Origin: Oscillospiraceae bacterium
GTDB lineage: Bacteria > Bacillota > Clostridia > Oscillospirales > Oscillospiraceae
Assembly (NCBI GenBank): GCA_017449185.1
Contig: JAFSJZ010000096.1
Span: 1 to 33,284, forward strand
Direction of reading: 5' to 3'
DNA length: 33,284 bases
The notes under the pieces were generated by a model. The model searched no databases and was not told the origin of the DNA. It was given only the letters and a program-made list of their open reading frames with translations. Position 1 is the stretch's first letter; each line of letters starts with the position of its first letter. A program made the position numbers and the translations under genes. Positions 1-6,684 of this stretch are shown piece after piece.

Positions 1-133
1 CCTCGAGCTTCGTCTTGCGCTCCGCGCCGTTGCCGTACTTGCCATCCATCACGTCATAGGCGGCCTTCATGATGTTGGTCATGCCTCCGGCGACCGTGCC
101 GAGGACCTCGTCGTTGAGCTTTTCGATCTTCAT
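1..133 (-). CDS. Double-glycine leader peptide fused to CW_7-like wall-binding repeat (3' end cut by window edge)
   Basis: The start codon is at 133, preceded by an AAGGAG ribosome site; the frame stays open to the window edge (44 codons visible). Residues 1-17 read MKIEKLNDEVLGTVAGG, a classic double-glycine leader (acidic/hydrophobic L..E.L..V.GG pattern) of the kind cut after GG by C39 peptidase ABC transporters. The cargo then reads AAYDVMDGKYGNGAERK, which matches the start of the CW_7 (Cpl-7 lysozyme C-terminal) repeat: a V(I/M)xGKWGNGxxRK pattern followed in the family by AGYD..VQ..VN, which would lie beyond the edge. CW_7 repeats bind the muropeptide part of peptidoglycan. The likely exporter is the C39/NHLM transporter pair at 4488-9292. 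The leader call is firm; the CW_7 call rests on about 20 residues and needs the missing 3' part. Confidence 0.75.
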   Translation of the reverse strand, partial: MKIEKLNDEVLGTVAGGMTNIMKAAYDVMDGKYGNGAERKTKLE

Positions 134-200
134 TGTTTTTTCTCCTTTTTATTTTTTTTGTTTTTAATTTTTTTGCGCTTTGTTTTTTGCTTACACCTGC

Positions 201-234
201 ATGATAGCACACGAAGCGTCACAAAAGCGTCACA
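201..234 (-). promoter_or_regulatory. SARP-type promoter of the CW_7 peptide gene
   Basis: Reading the minus strand: heptad TGTGACG (228-234), 4 bases, heptad TGTGACG (217-223), 10 bases, then TATCAT (201-206) as a -10 box. There is no good -35 hexamer; the heptads sit where it should be. The same spacing recurs at 583-616 and 2994-3027. Direct heptads with an 11-base period next to the -10 box are the known operator layout of SARP activators, and a SARP-like regulator is encoded at 3101-3910. Confidence 0.65.
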
Positions 235-335
235 CAAATGTTAAGTTTTGCTGCTTTGTTTTTTTCGCCGCTGTGCGCGGCCGCCGGCCGGGGAAGAGCT
301 TGTTCGTCCTCTCCCCCTGCGCCGTTTGCCGGGGA

Positions 336-542
336 TCAGAACTTGATCTTCAGAAGCTGACCGACCGAAAGGACGGCGCCCTCCTCGATGTTGTTCCACT
401 TCAGCAGCTGTTCCACGGTGACGTTGTACTTCTTCGCGATCTCCGCGAGGCTGTCGCCCTGCTGGACGCGGTAGGGAAGGATCGTGCCGCCGGTGACGCG
501 GTCCATTTGCTCGTCGTTCATCATGATCTTTTCGTTCGCCAT
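336..542 (-). CDS. Double-glycine leader peptide fused to a single LysM domain
   Basis: This is a complete 68-residue protein; the start at 542 has a GGAGGT site 9 bases upstream. Residues 1-19 (MANEKIMMNDEQMDRVTGG) are a double-glycine leader without a signal-peptide hydrophobic core. Residues 24-68 are one full LysM domain: YRVQQGDSLAEIAKKYNVT at 24-42, LLKWNNI at about 46-52, then VGQLLKIKF to the end. LysM binds the GlcNAc backbone of peptidoglycan. If a C39 peptidase cuts after GG, the product is a 49-residue free LysM domain with almost nothing else. It has its own promoter and is a monocistron next to the related CW_7-type gene. Secretion through the transporters at 4488-9292 is inferred. 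Bacteriocin-like activity is possible, but a wall-binding or wall-decorating role is at least as likely. Confidence 0.9.
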   Translation of the reverse strand: MANEKIMMNDEQMDRVTGGTILPYRVQQGDSLAEIAKKYNVTVEQLLKWNNIEEGAVLSVGQLLKIKF

Positions 543-582
543 TGTTTTATACCTCCGTTTGTTTTTTTCAGGTTACGGCTGC

Positions 583-616
583 AGTTTATCACAGCCTCTG
601 TCACAAAACCGTCACA
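583..616 (-). promoter_or_regulatory. SARP-type promoter of the LysM peptide gene
   Basis: On the minus strand: TGTGACG (610-616), 4 bases, TGTGACA (599-605), 10 bases, TAAACT (583-588) as the -10 box. A third TGTGA half-copy follows inside the 10-base spacer. The geometry is identical to 201-234 and 2994-3027. The -10 box is about 41 bases upstream of the start codon. Confidence 0.65.
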
Positions 617-676
617 CAGGTTTTTCGGGATGTCCGAACGCGTCCGGACCTTGTTTTCAGCCCGGTCCGAGCGGTC

Positions 677-701
677 GCGGGGCGCCGGGCGGGCGCCCCG
701 C
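677..701 (-). terminator. GC-rich hairpin after the 723-2870 gene
   Basis: A perfect 10-bp stem of only G and C (677-686 with 692-701) with a 5-base loop lies 22 bases past the stop codon of the lipoprotein gene and upstream of the LysM gene promoter. No U-tract follows on the minus strand, so it is not a standard intrinsic terminator. It may act as a factor-assisted terminator or as an RNA 3'-end stabiliser. Confidence 0.35.
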
Positions 702-722
702 GGATGATAAACACAGATCGGG

Positions 723-2870
723 TCAGCCGTTGTTCTCGGCGGGAGCGGCTTCCTCGGCGGGAGCAGCTTCCTCGGCGGGAGCGGCTTCCTCGGCGGGGGC
801 GGCTTCCTCGGCGGGGGCGGTCTCCTCGGCGGGGGCGGTCTCCACATAGACCTCGAGCTTGAAGATGTTAAGCTCGATCAGTTCGTTGTAGTAGTACAGC
901 ACACATCTGCTGCCGCCGCCGGCCATCGCGATGTTCTCCGCGCTGCCGCCCTGGACCTTGAGCTCGAATCCGCGGACGCTGCTGCCCGGGAGATAGAAGG
1001 TCTCGTCACTGTCGTCGACGGCGACGAAGATCCGTCCGTCAGGCTCGCGGAAGGCGACGCCGGTCACGCTGTACTCGATCTTCTCGGGTTCGGGTTCCGG
1101 TTCGGGTTCGGGTTCGGGCTCGGGCTCGGGCTGAATATCCACGTAGACCTCAACAAAGTAGACGTTGTCCGCCGTCAGATCGCCGCGGTAGTACACAGAG
1201 CATCTGCAGCCGGCGCCGGCCATCGCGATATCGTCCGTGCTGCCGCCGTAGACCTGGATGCTGTAGTTTCCGGAGCCGGGGGCGACGAGGCGGATGAAGC
1301 TGCCGTCGTCAAAGCCGACCGTGAGCTGTCCGTCCGGCTCGCGGAAGGCCCGGCCGTTGGAGCAGGCCTCGACAGGGGCGGGAGCGGGCTCTCTGCCCTC
1401 GATGATGCAGGAGAGGACCTCGGGCCGTCTGGCCGTATCGGCCTTGCAGTAGACCGTCGCCGGGGCGCCGATGTAGATTTCCGTGCCGGAGCCGGCGGCG
1501 AAGCGGCACCTGCTCATGTCGACGGTGAAGTAATCCACGCCTTCGACGTGCACCGTCACGTAGTCATAGCCGAAGTCGGAAATATAGCCGGAATAGCTCA
1601 GCTCCTGCGGCTGGGGCTCGGGCGTGGGCTCGACCGCATCCGTGATCTTGATGTACGCGGTGCTGGTGCTTGCGATCTGTCCCTTGTAGCGGAAGACGCA
1701 GTAGGCGCCCCAGTTGTGCATATCCGCGGACACGTTTTCAATGGAGAGAGTCGTGCTGTAGATACCGCTCACGGCAGAGCCGCTGAAGAGGGATGCAAAA
1801 TCATAGGTCGAGTAGTACTGACCGTCCGGGGAGACAAGGATCCATTCCAGACCCTCGAAGGCGTTGGCACAGGCGACGAACTTCGCCGTGCTGCCGATCT
1901 TTCTGTCCTCGTTGGTCGGATTCTTGGTGATGGCAAGATAGGTCGGGCCGGGATCCGGGGTCGGAGTGGGCGTTGGGGCCGGAGTAGAGGCCGGGGTCGG
2001 GGTCGGGGTGGCCTCGGGGTAGGCAAAGGCCGCGGGGGCCGGGACCGGGAAGCTCTCGGTGGGCTTGCGCTCGCCCATGAAGACCTTGTAGCTCTCGACA
2101 AGGCGGGTGAAATCCTTTGCCTCGTTGACGGTCAGCCACTCGAAGCCGGTGCTGCTTCTCTCGGCGCTTGCGAAGGCGGCGACGCCGGCGTCAAGATAGG
2201 CGTGGGCGCTGATGCCGTTGCCCTCGGTGTCCATAAAGGAAACGCTGCGGGCGTTGTTTTCAACGACGGTGTGCTCGATGGCAAAGGCCTGATAGCTGAT
2301 GGCGCCGTCCTTGAAATCGAAAGCGCTCTTGCTCGTATAGACGTCCTTGTCGGAAATCACGACGTTGTCATAGAACAGGTAAGACCAGGTGTCGGAAGCG
2401 GCGTCGTGGAAGGTGTCCGCGCTGTCCGTCATGATGTCCGGGAAGGACTCTTCCGCGTCCTTGTTGACGCTGCACTCGACGAGCGCGCTGCGGTCCTTGC
2501 TGACTTCCCAGATCTTCAGGTTGGTGGAACGATCCTGCGGATGCTGGGAGGCCGCGATGAACTCGAGGCTGCCGTTGTGATCGAGATCGGTCACGGTATA
2601 GTACCAGGGCTGCGAGCCCACCGCCTGCAGCAGATAAGCGACCTGCGAATGGATCAGCGTGAGCTGGGTGTCGATGTCGGAGAGGGCCGGGGCTTCGGCC
2701 TGATAGGGCTCGGGCTGGGCAGCCTCGGCGGGCTGCGCGCTTTCGGCAGGCTGTGCGGTCCCGGCGGCCGTCGGCTCGGCGGCGGCGGGAGCGGCGGGGG
2801 TCCCGCAGGCAGCGAGGCTCAGCGCAACGACGAGCGCGAGCAGCATGGCGATGAATCTCTGGTTCTTCAT
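723..2870 (-). CDS. Large modular lipoprotein with Ig-like domain and proline-rich linkers
   Basis: The product has 715 residues. It has a signal peptide with lipobox SLAAC (Cys22), so it should be anchored outside the membrane. Order: Ala/Pro/Glu-rich linker; N-terminal globular domain (about 60-280); Thr-Pro linker (about 290-310); Ig-like domain (about 313-410, with paired W and C residues); a beta-rich domain (about 425-495); then two homologous repeats each carrying AFREPDG and an IAMAG.G motif, separated by a Pro-Glu run of about 9 repeats; and a tail of six APAEE-type hexads. GAGGAAC serves as ribosome site. It is not co-transcribed with the operon: it has its own SARP-type promoter, shared in design with the two wall-binding peptides, so it is probably part of the same response. 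The enzymatic role is unknown; a surface scaffold or receptor is plausible. Confidence 0.9.
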   Translation of the reverse strand: MKNQRFIAMLLALVVALSLAACGTPAAPAAAEPTAAGTAQPAESAQPAEAAQPEPYQAEAPALSDIDTQLTLIHSQVAYLLQAVGSQPWYYTVTDLDHNGSLEFIAASQHPQDRSTNLKIWEVSKDRSALVECSVNKDAEESFPDIMTDSADTFHDAASDTWSYLFYDNVVISDKDVYTSKSAFDFKDGAISYQAFAIEHTVVENNARSVSFMDTEGNGISAHAYLDAGVAAFASAERSSTGFEWLTVNEAKDFTRLVESYKVFMGERKPTESFPVPAPAAFAYPEATPTPTPASTPAPTPTPTPDPGPTYLAITKNPTNEDRKIGSTAKFVACANAFEGLEWILVSPDGQYYSTYDFASLFSGSAVSGIYSTTLSIENVSADMHNWGAYCVFRYKGQIASTSTAYIKITDAVEPTPEPQPQELSYSGYISDFGYDYVTVHVEGVDYFTVDMSRCRFAAGSGTEIYIGAPATVYCKADTARRPEVLSCIIEGREPAPAPVEACSNGRAFREPDGQLTVGFDDGSFIRLVAPGSGNYSIQVYGGSTDDIAMAGAGCRCSVYYRGDLTADNVYFVEVYVDIQPEPEPEPEPEPEPEPEKIEYSVTGVAFREPDGRIFVAVDDSDETFYLPGSSVRGFELKVQGGSAENIAMAGGGSRCVLYYYNELIELNIFKLEVYVETAPAEETAPAEEAAPAEEAAPAEEAAPAEEAAPAENNG
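735..842. repeat. Six 18-bp tandem repeats in the lipoprotein C-terminus
   Basis: Six consecutive 18-base units encode the (T/A)APAEE-type tail just before the stop codon. The units differ at only a few positions, so copy number may vary between strains by slippage. Confidence 0.85.
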
Positions 2871-2993
2871 GTTCTGTTCCTCTTTCCTTTTTTATCTTTC
2901 TGCCCTGCCGCGCACGGGCGGCGGGACAGGGGTGTACGGCGGGGGCGGCGCTTGATTGGATTTTAAGCGGCGTCCCGTCTGCTTTCTGTGCAC

Positions 2994-3027
2994 AGGATAC
3001 CATGCGAATTATCACACAAACGTCACA
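2994..3027 (-). promoter_or_regulatory. SARP-type promoter of the large lipoprotein gene
   Basis: On the minus strand: TGTGACG (3021-3027), 4 bases, TGTGATA (3010-3016), 10 bases, TATCCT (2994-2999). The spacing is the same as at 201-234 and 583-616. The leader to the start codon at 2870 is about 117 bases, longer than in the two peptide genes. The regulator gene ends only about 75 bases upstream of this site. Confidence 0.65.
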
Positions 3028-3100
3028 CGAACGCCGCTTGTTTCTGCTTTTTTGATTTTATACTTTTGGGGCTTTATCCCAAGAATGGGCGGAGGCCCTT

Positions 3101-3910
3101 TTATTTTTCGTCAAAGGACCAGCTGATCTCATCAAGCTCCGCATGCATGACCTCGGGCCAGCTGTACTGGTTCATGTAGTCGCCCAGGTAATGGTAGCGG
3201 GATTCCTGCCGTTTCTCCAGCCAGTCGAAGAGATCGCACTCGATCCGGTCCGTCGCGATCGCGAGGCTTCCCCTCTGCTTGAGGATGATCCCGTTGAGCT
3301 TCAGACGCGAGAAGGTGTTCTGCAGATCCTGCCGGAGATTGGACAGATACGAGGCCTTTTTCTCCGGGTCTCCGTCGTCCTCCCAAAGCGTTGCGATGAT
3401 CTCTCCGTTCGTCGTCTGCGCGCCGCGGTTGTTGATCAGCAGCGCAACGATCTCTTTTGTCCGTGAGTATTTGAACGCGACGGGTTTCCCGTCCGCGAAG
3501 AGCTCAAAGTTTCCGAAGGTCTGCGCAAACAGACGCTTCTGTTTTTTCTGCGACGCGGGATAGCGCAGATCGTCCATCTCCCGCCGCACAGTCTCCTCCG
3601 CCGCGGGCTTGAGCAGGTAGCCGCTGGCGTGCTGCCGGATCGCGTCATAGGCGCCCTCCGGCCCGTCGGAGAGGTAGATCAGATTGATAAAGGGGTACAG
3701 CTCCCGCAGATACTGTCCGAGATCCACGCCGCCCAGCTCCGGCAGCTCCACGTCCAGCAGCGCGGTGTCGATCTCCGTTTCTCTGGCCGCCGCCAGGGCG
3801 GGAAGCGGGTTGCTGAAGCAGAGGAACTCCGCGTCGGGAGCCGATTTTCCCAGCATTTCCGTGAGGGCCGGGATCTCCCGCTCGTTTTTCAGCACGGTCA
3901 GGATCTTCAT
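3101..3910 (-). CDS. Response regulator with SARP-like winged-helix and short BTAD-like output
   Basis: The product has 269 residues. Residues 1-115 are a CheY-like receiver: the phospho-acceptor Asp is in LLDVELPELGG, the Ser in IYLSDG and the Lys in LLKPA, but the usual N-terminal acidic pair is replaced (VLKNERE), so phosphorylation may be altered. Residues about 128-220 form an OmpR/SARP-type winged helix (FGNFELFADGKPV, then SRTKEIVALLINNRG). A short BTAD-like tail follows (CDLFDWL ... YLGDY). SARPs bind direct heptad repeats next to the -10 box, and such repeats occur in all three promoters immediately downstream. The start has a strong AAGGAGG site and overlaps the upstream gene as ATGA, so the regulator is the last gene of the long operon. 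No histidine kinase is adjacent. Confidence 0.85.
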   Translation of the reverse strand: MKILTVLKNEREIPALTEMLGKSAPDAEFLCFSNPLPALAAARETEIDTALLDVELPELGGVDLGQYLRELYPFINLIYLSDGPEGAYDAIRQHASGYLLKPAAEETVRREMDDLRYPASQKKQKRLFAQTFGNFELFADGKPVAFKYSRTKEIVALLINNRGAQTTNGEIIATLWEDDGDPEKKASYLSNLRQDLQNTFSRLKLNGIILKQRGSLAIATDRIECDLFDWLEKRQESRYHYLGDYMNQYSWPEVMHAELDEISWSFDEK

Positions 3911-4416
3911 GCTTCTCCTCCTTCGGAGGGAAGCTCTCCGGCGCTCACGGTCCGCAGCTTCTGATTCCGTCTCTCCTCCGCGCTCATCGTCAGAGGATTG
4001 AGCTCTCCGACGAGCAGCATCCCCTCGCCGTCGGAGGCGGACTCGTGCAGAGGGCCTGCGTTCAGATCCGCGATCACCAGCGCCGCGAAGCGCTCGTAAT
4101 TGTCCTCGTCAATGACGGGGAAATGGTACCGCATGCGATACCAGTGCTTCGGATCGAAGCCCATCTGCCCGACGTACAGGCGATCGGCGGTCGCCTCCAC
4201 GTCCTCCGCCGTCGCAAGCTGTCCCGGCATGGCTCCGATGTCATCGCAGAACAGCATCGCGTAGGCCCGCAGGATCTGATCCCGTACAGAATAGGTCTTT
4301 CCTCTGCGCTCCACGGTCGACGACATGATCCGATAGTAGGTCTCCTGCGCCTCGTCGCTCTCTTCAAAGTGCAGGATCGCCTCGTAAAAGCGCCTGTCGA
4401 TCAGAGGATGTGCCAT
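3907..4416 (-). CDS. Conserved-looking hypothetical protein between exporter and regulator
   Basis: The product has 169 residues. I chose the start MAHPLID because an AGGAGTG site lies 9 bases upstream; the open frame runs further upstream but into the ABC gene. It is soluble, acidic and mostly helical, with no signal peptide or membrane segment. Features seen: EESDEAQETYYRIM near the N-terminus, a tyrosine/tryptophan-rich centre (FDPKHWYRMRYHFP) and a hydrophilic tail with AEERRNQKLR. It overlaps the response regulator by 4 bases, so the two are translationally coupled. I do not recognise the family. Its position suggests a cytoplasmic accessory of export or a modulator of the regulator. Confidence 0.75.
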   Translation of the reverse strand: MAHPLIDRRFYEAILHFEESDEAQETYYRIMSSTVERRGKTYSVRDQILRAYAMLFCDDIGAMPGQLATAEDVEATADRLYVGQMGFDPKHWYRMRYHFPVIDEDNYERFAALVIADLNAGPLHESASDGEGMLLVGELNPLTMSAEERRNQKLRTVSAGELPSEGGEA

Positions 4417-4487
4417 ATGTTGTTCACTCCTGTCGTTTTCTGTCTTTTCGTCTGTTCCGAGTTTCGTGTGCGATGCGCGCGAACGCC

Positions 4488-6671
4488 TCACGCGTCCAGA
4501 CGCTGTCTGGCCACCAGCTCCGCGAAGAAGCCGTTTTGGGCGATCAGCGCGTCGTAGCTGCCCTCTTCGATGATCTTCCCGCCCTCCAGCACGAGGATGC
4601 GGTCGCAGTTCCTGATCGTGGAGAGGCGGTGTGCGATCACGATGCGGGTGCATTTCAGCGCGTCGAGCGCGTCGGAGATCTGCTTCTGCGTCTTATTGTC
4701 CAGGGCGGAGGTCGCTTCGTCGAAGATCAGGATCTTCGGCTTCGGCGCGACCGCCCGCGCGATCATCAATCGCTGCTTCTGCCCGCCGGAGATGCCTCCC
4801 TGGCCCTCGGAGATCATCGTCTGCATGCCCATGGGCATGGCGCGGATATCGTCCGCGATCCCGGAGAGCTCCGCCGCCTCCCAGGCCTCGTCGAGACCGA
4901 GCTGCGGGGCGGAGATCACGATATTGGAATAGATGTCGCCCTGGAACAGGCCGCCGTCCTGCATGACCGTTCCGATCCTGCGGCGCAGCGAGCGCAGATC
5001 CAGCCCGGCGAGATCCCGCCCGTCATAGTACACGGCGCCCTTCTCCGGCGTCTCAAAGCCGAGGAGCAGCCGCACCAGCGTGCTCTTTCCGCAGCCGGTG
5101 GAGCCGACGATCGCCACATACTCCCCCGCGCGGATCTTCAGATCCATGCCGTCGATGACGTAGGGCATGTTCGCTCCGTATCGGAAACAAACCTTGGACA
5201 GCTCGATGCTGCCGCCGAGCGTTGTGACCATGGCCCGGTTTTCGGCGGCTTCCGGCTCGGTCTTGAGGATCGGCTCCGCCATCTCCAGGATAGGCCTGAT
5301 CCGCGCGACGGACAGCGCCACGCCCGCGAGCGAGGCAAAGGCCGCCGACACGGCGCCGAAGGCCGTGTTGAAGGCGATATACTCCGAAGGCGTGACAGAA
5401 GTCTGCACCGCGAGATAATACATCACGATCGTGCCGACGAGCGAGATCGCGGTGGTGATGGCGCCGTTGGCCCGCAGAAGGACCGGCGGGTTATAGCTCA
5501 GCTCCGAGACCTCGGCGTAGCTGCGGCCCCATTTGGCGAAGGCGCGTTTCTCCGCCCCCGCGAGCTTGATCTTCTGAACGCCGGAGATCAGCGCAAAGCT
5601 CAGGCCGTTCACCTTGGCGCCCTTTTCCATGATCTGTCGGCTGATGCGCATCTGCGCCAGGGAAGAGAGCGCGCTCACGACGACGCTCACGAGAAGGATC
5701 AGCAGCGCGGGGACCACCAGCGCGGGCGCGTAGCGGAAGATCTGCGTGATGTACAGAAGCGACAGCAGCGCGCCGAGAGCCGTGGAGAAGACGTTCCTCA
5801 GCAGCAGCTCGCACAGCTGATTGACCGCGCCGCAGCGGCTGGAGAGCTCGCCTGAGGAATGGCGCCGGAAGAAATTCGCGGGCATGTTCAGAACGCGCAT
5901 CATCATGGCGGCCTCGACCGAGAGCGAGGCCTTGATCTCGATGCGGTCCATCATGAGCTCGCGGGCGGCCCCGATGAGCTGCGAAGAGAGGATCGCGGAG
6001 ATCATGAACGCGGCCGTCCCCATCAGCAGGGAGACGTTCGCGCTCTCGAGCACGAAGCCGGTGAGCGCGCGCGTGATCTTCGTCAGCAGCAGGCCCAGCA
6101 GCGTAGCGGCAAGGCCCAGGATGAACAGGGAAACATAGTCGCCCACGCTCAGGCAGCTCCGCAGATAAGCGATCAGGTCGGGGATGCCGAGCTTCCTGAG
6201 AGGCAGCGGCCGATAGAAGCAGATCGCGTCCTCGCAGAAAAGATCAGCCGTTTTGGCGTTCAGATCGAGCTTCTCGCCGCTTTCGGGATCGCGGAACCAA
6301 TAGCCCAGGAAGGGCTTCGGCAGCAGGGCGACCGCGGTGCCGCTCTCCTTAAGGAAGGCCAGCATCGGGCCGAAGGCGTCCCGGTACCACCCTTTTTCCA
6401 GCTTGACGCTGCGCCGCATCAGGCCGTGCGGGCGCAGAGAGTATTCCATCTGCTCGTCCAGATCACGGACCTCGTCCGGGATCTCGACGCTCTTACAGTG
6501 ATGGTATTTCAGGATCTCATCGATGGCCGCTTTCGTGATGATGCGTTCATCGTCCAGCCGTCCGGCGCGCTGCTTTCCGAGCACCGCCGAGGCCATGCGG
6601 AAAAGGGAGTCTTCAAAGATCTCCTGATCCGAAAGCTTGCGCTGACGGATCTGTTCGTCAAACCAACCCAT
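4488..6671 (-). CDS. NHLM-type ABC transporter, second permease/ATPase subunit (ABC2)
   Basis: The product has 727 residues. A cytoplasmic N-terminal region of about 215 residues (MGWFDEQIRQRKLSDQEIFE ...) without a C39 peptidase is typical of NHLM_micro_ABC2 (TIGR03797-like). Six membrane helices follow, then an ATPase domain with Walker A GSTGCGKST, signature ISGGQKQRL, Walker B ILIFDEATSALD and H-loop IAHRLSTI, all intact. It starts 13 bases after the C39-ABC gene with an AGGGGG site. In NHLM loci the two ABC proteins are thought to work together to export leader-bearing peptides. Here the nearby candidate substrates are the LysM and CW_7 double-glycine peptides rather than Nif11 or nitrile-hydratase-like precursors. 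Confidence 0.92.
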   Translation of the reverse strand: MGWFDEQIRQRKLSDQEIFEDSLFRMASAVLGKQRAGRLDDERIITKAAIDEILKYHHCKSVEIPDEVRDLDEQMEYSLRPHGLMRRSVKLEKGWYRDAFGPMLAFLKESGTAVALLPKPFLGYWFRDPESGEKLDLNAKTADLFCEDAICFYRPLPLRKLGIPDLIAYLRSCLSVGDYVSLFILGLAATLLGLLLTKITRALTGFVLESANVSLLMGTAAFMISAILSSQLIGAARELMMDRIEIKASLSVEAAMMMRVLNMPANFFRRHSSGELSSRCGAVNQLCELLLRNVFSTALGALLSLLYITQIFRYAPALVVPALLILLVSVVVSALSSLAQMRISRQIMEKGAKVNGLSFALISGVQKIKLAGAEKRAFAKWGRSYAEVSELSYNPPVLLRANGAITTAISLVGTIVMYYLAVQTSVTPSEYIAFNTAFGAVSAAFASLAGVALSVARIRPILEMAEPILKTEPEAAENRAMVTTLGGSIELSKVCFRYGANMPYVIDGMDLKIRAGEYVAIVGSTGCGKSTLVRLLLGFETPEKGAVYYDGRDLAGLDLRSLRRRIGTVMQDGGLFQGDIYSNIVISAPQLGLDEAWEAAELSGIADDIRAMPMGMQTMISEGQGGISGGQKQRLMIARAVAPKPKILIFDEATSALDNKTQKQISDALDALKCTRIVIAHRLSTIRNCDRILVLEGGKIIEEGSYDALIAQNGFFAELVARQRLDA

Positions 6672-6684
6672 ATTCCGCACCCCC

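Noticed and set aside
1..133. KYGNG in the first small peptide looks like the pediocin box of class IIa bacteriocins
   Set aside because: The class IIa pattern needs YGNGV followed by two cysteines at the mature N-terminus. No Cys is present here and the surrounding residues fit the CW_7 repeat much better.
1548..2966. Long plus-strand open frames, e.g. 1548-2966 and 4410-5855
   Set aside because: They lie antisense to clear lipoprotein and ABC genes, have Arg/Gly/Asp-rich low-complexity translations typical of high-GC shadow frames, and no ribosome sites.
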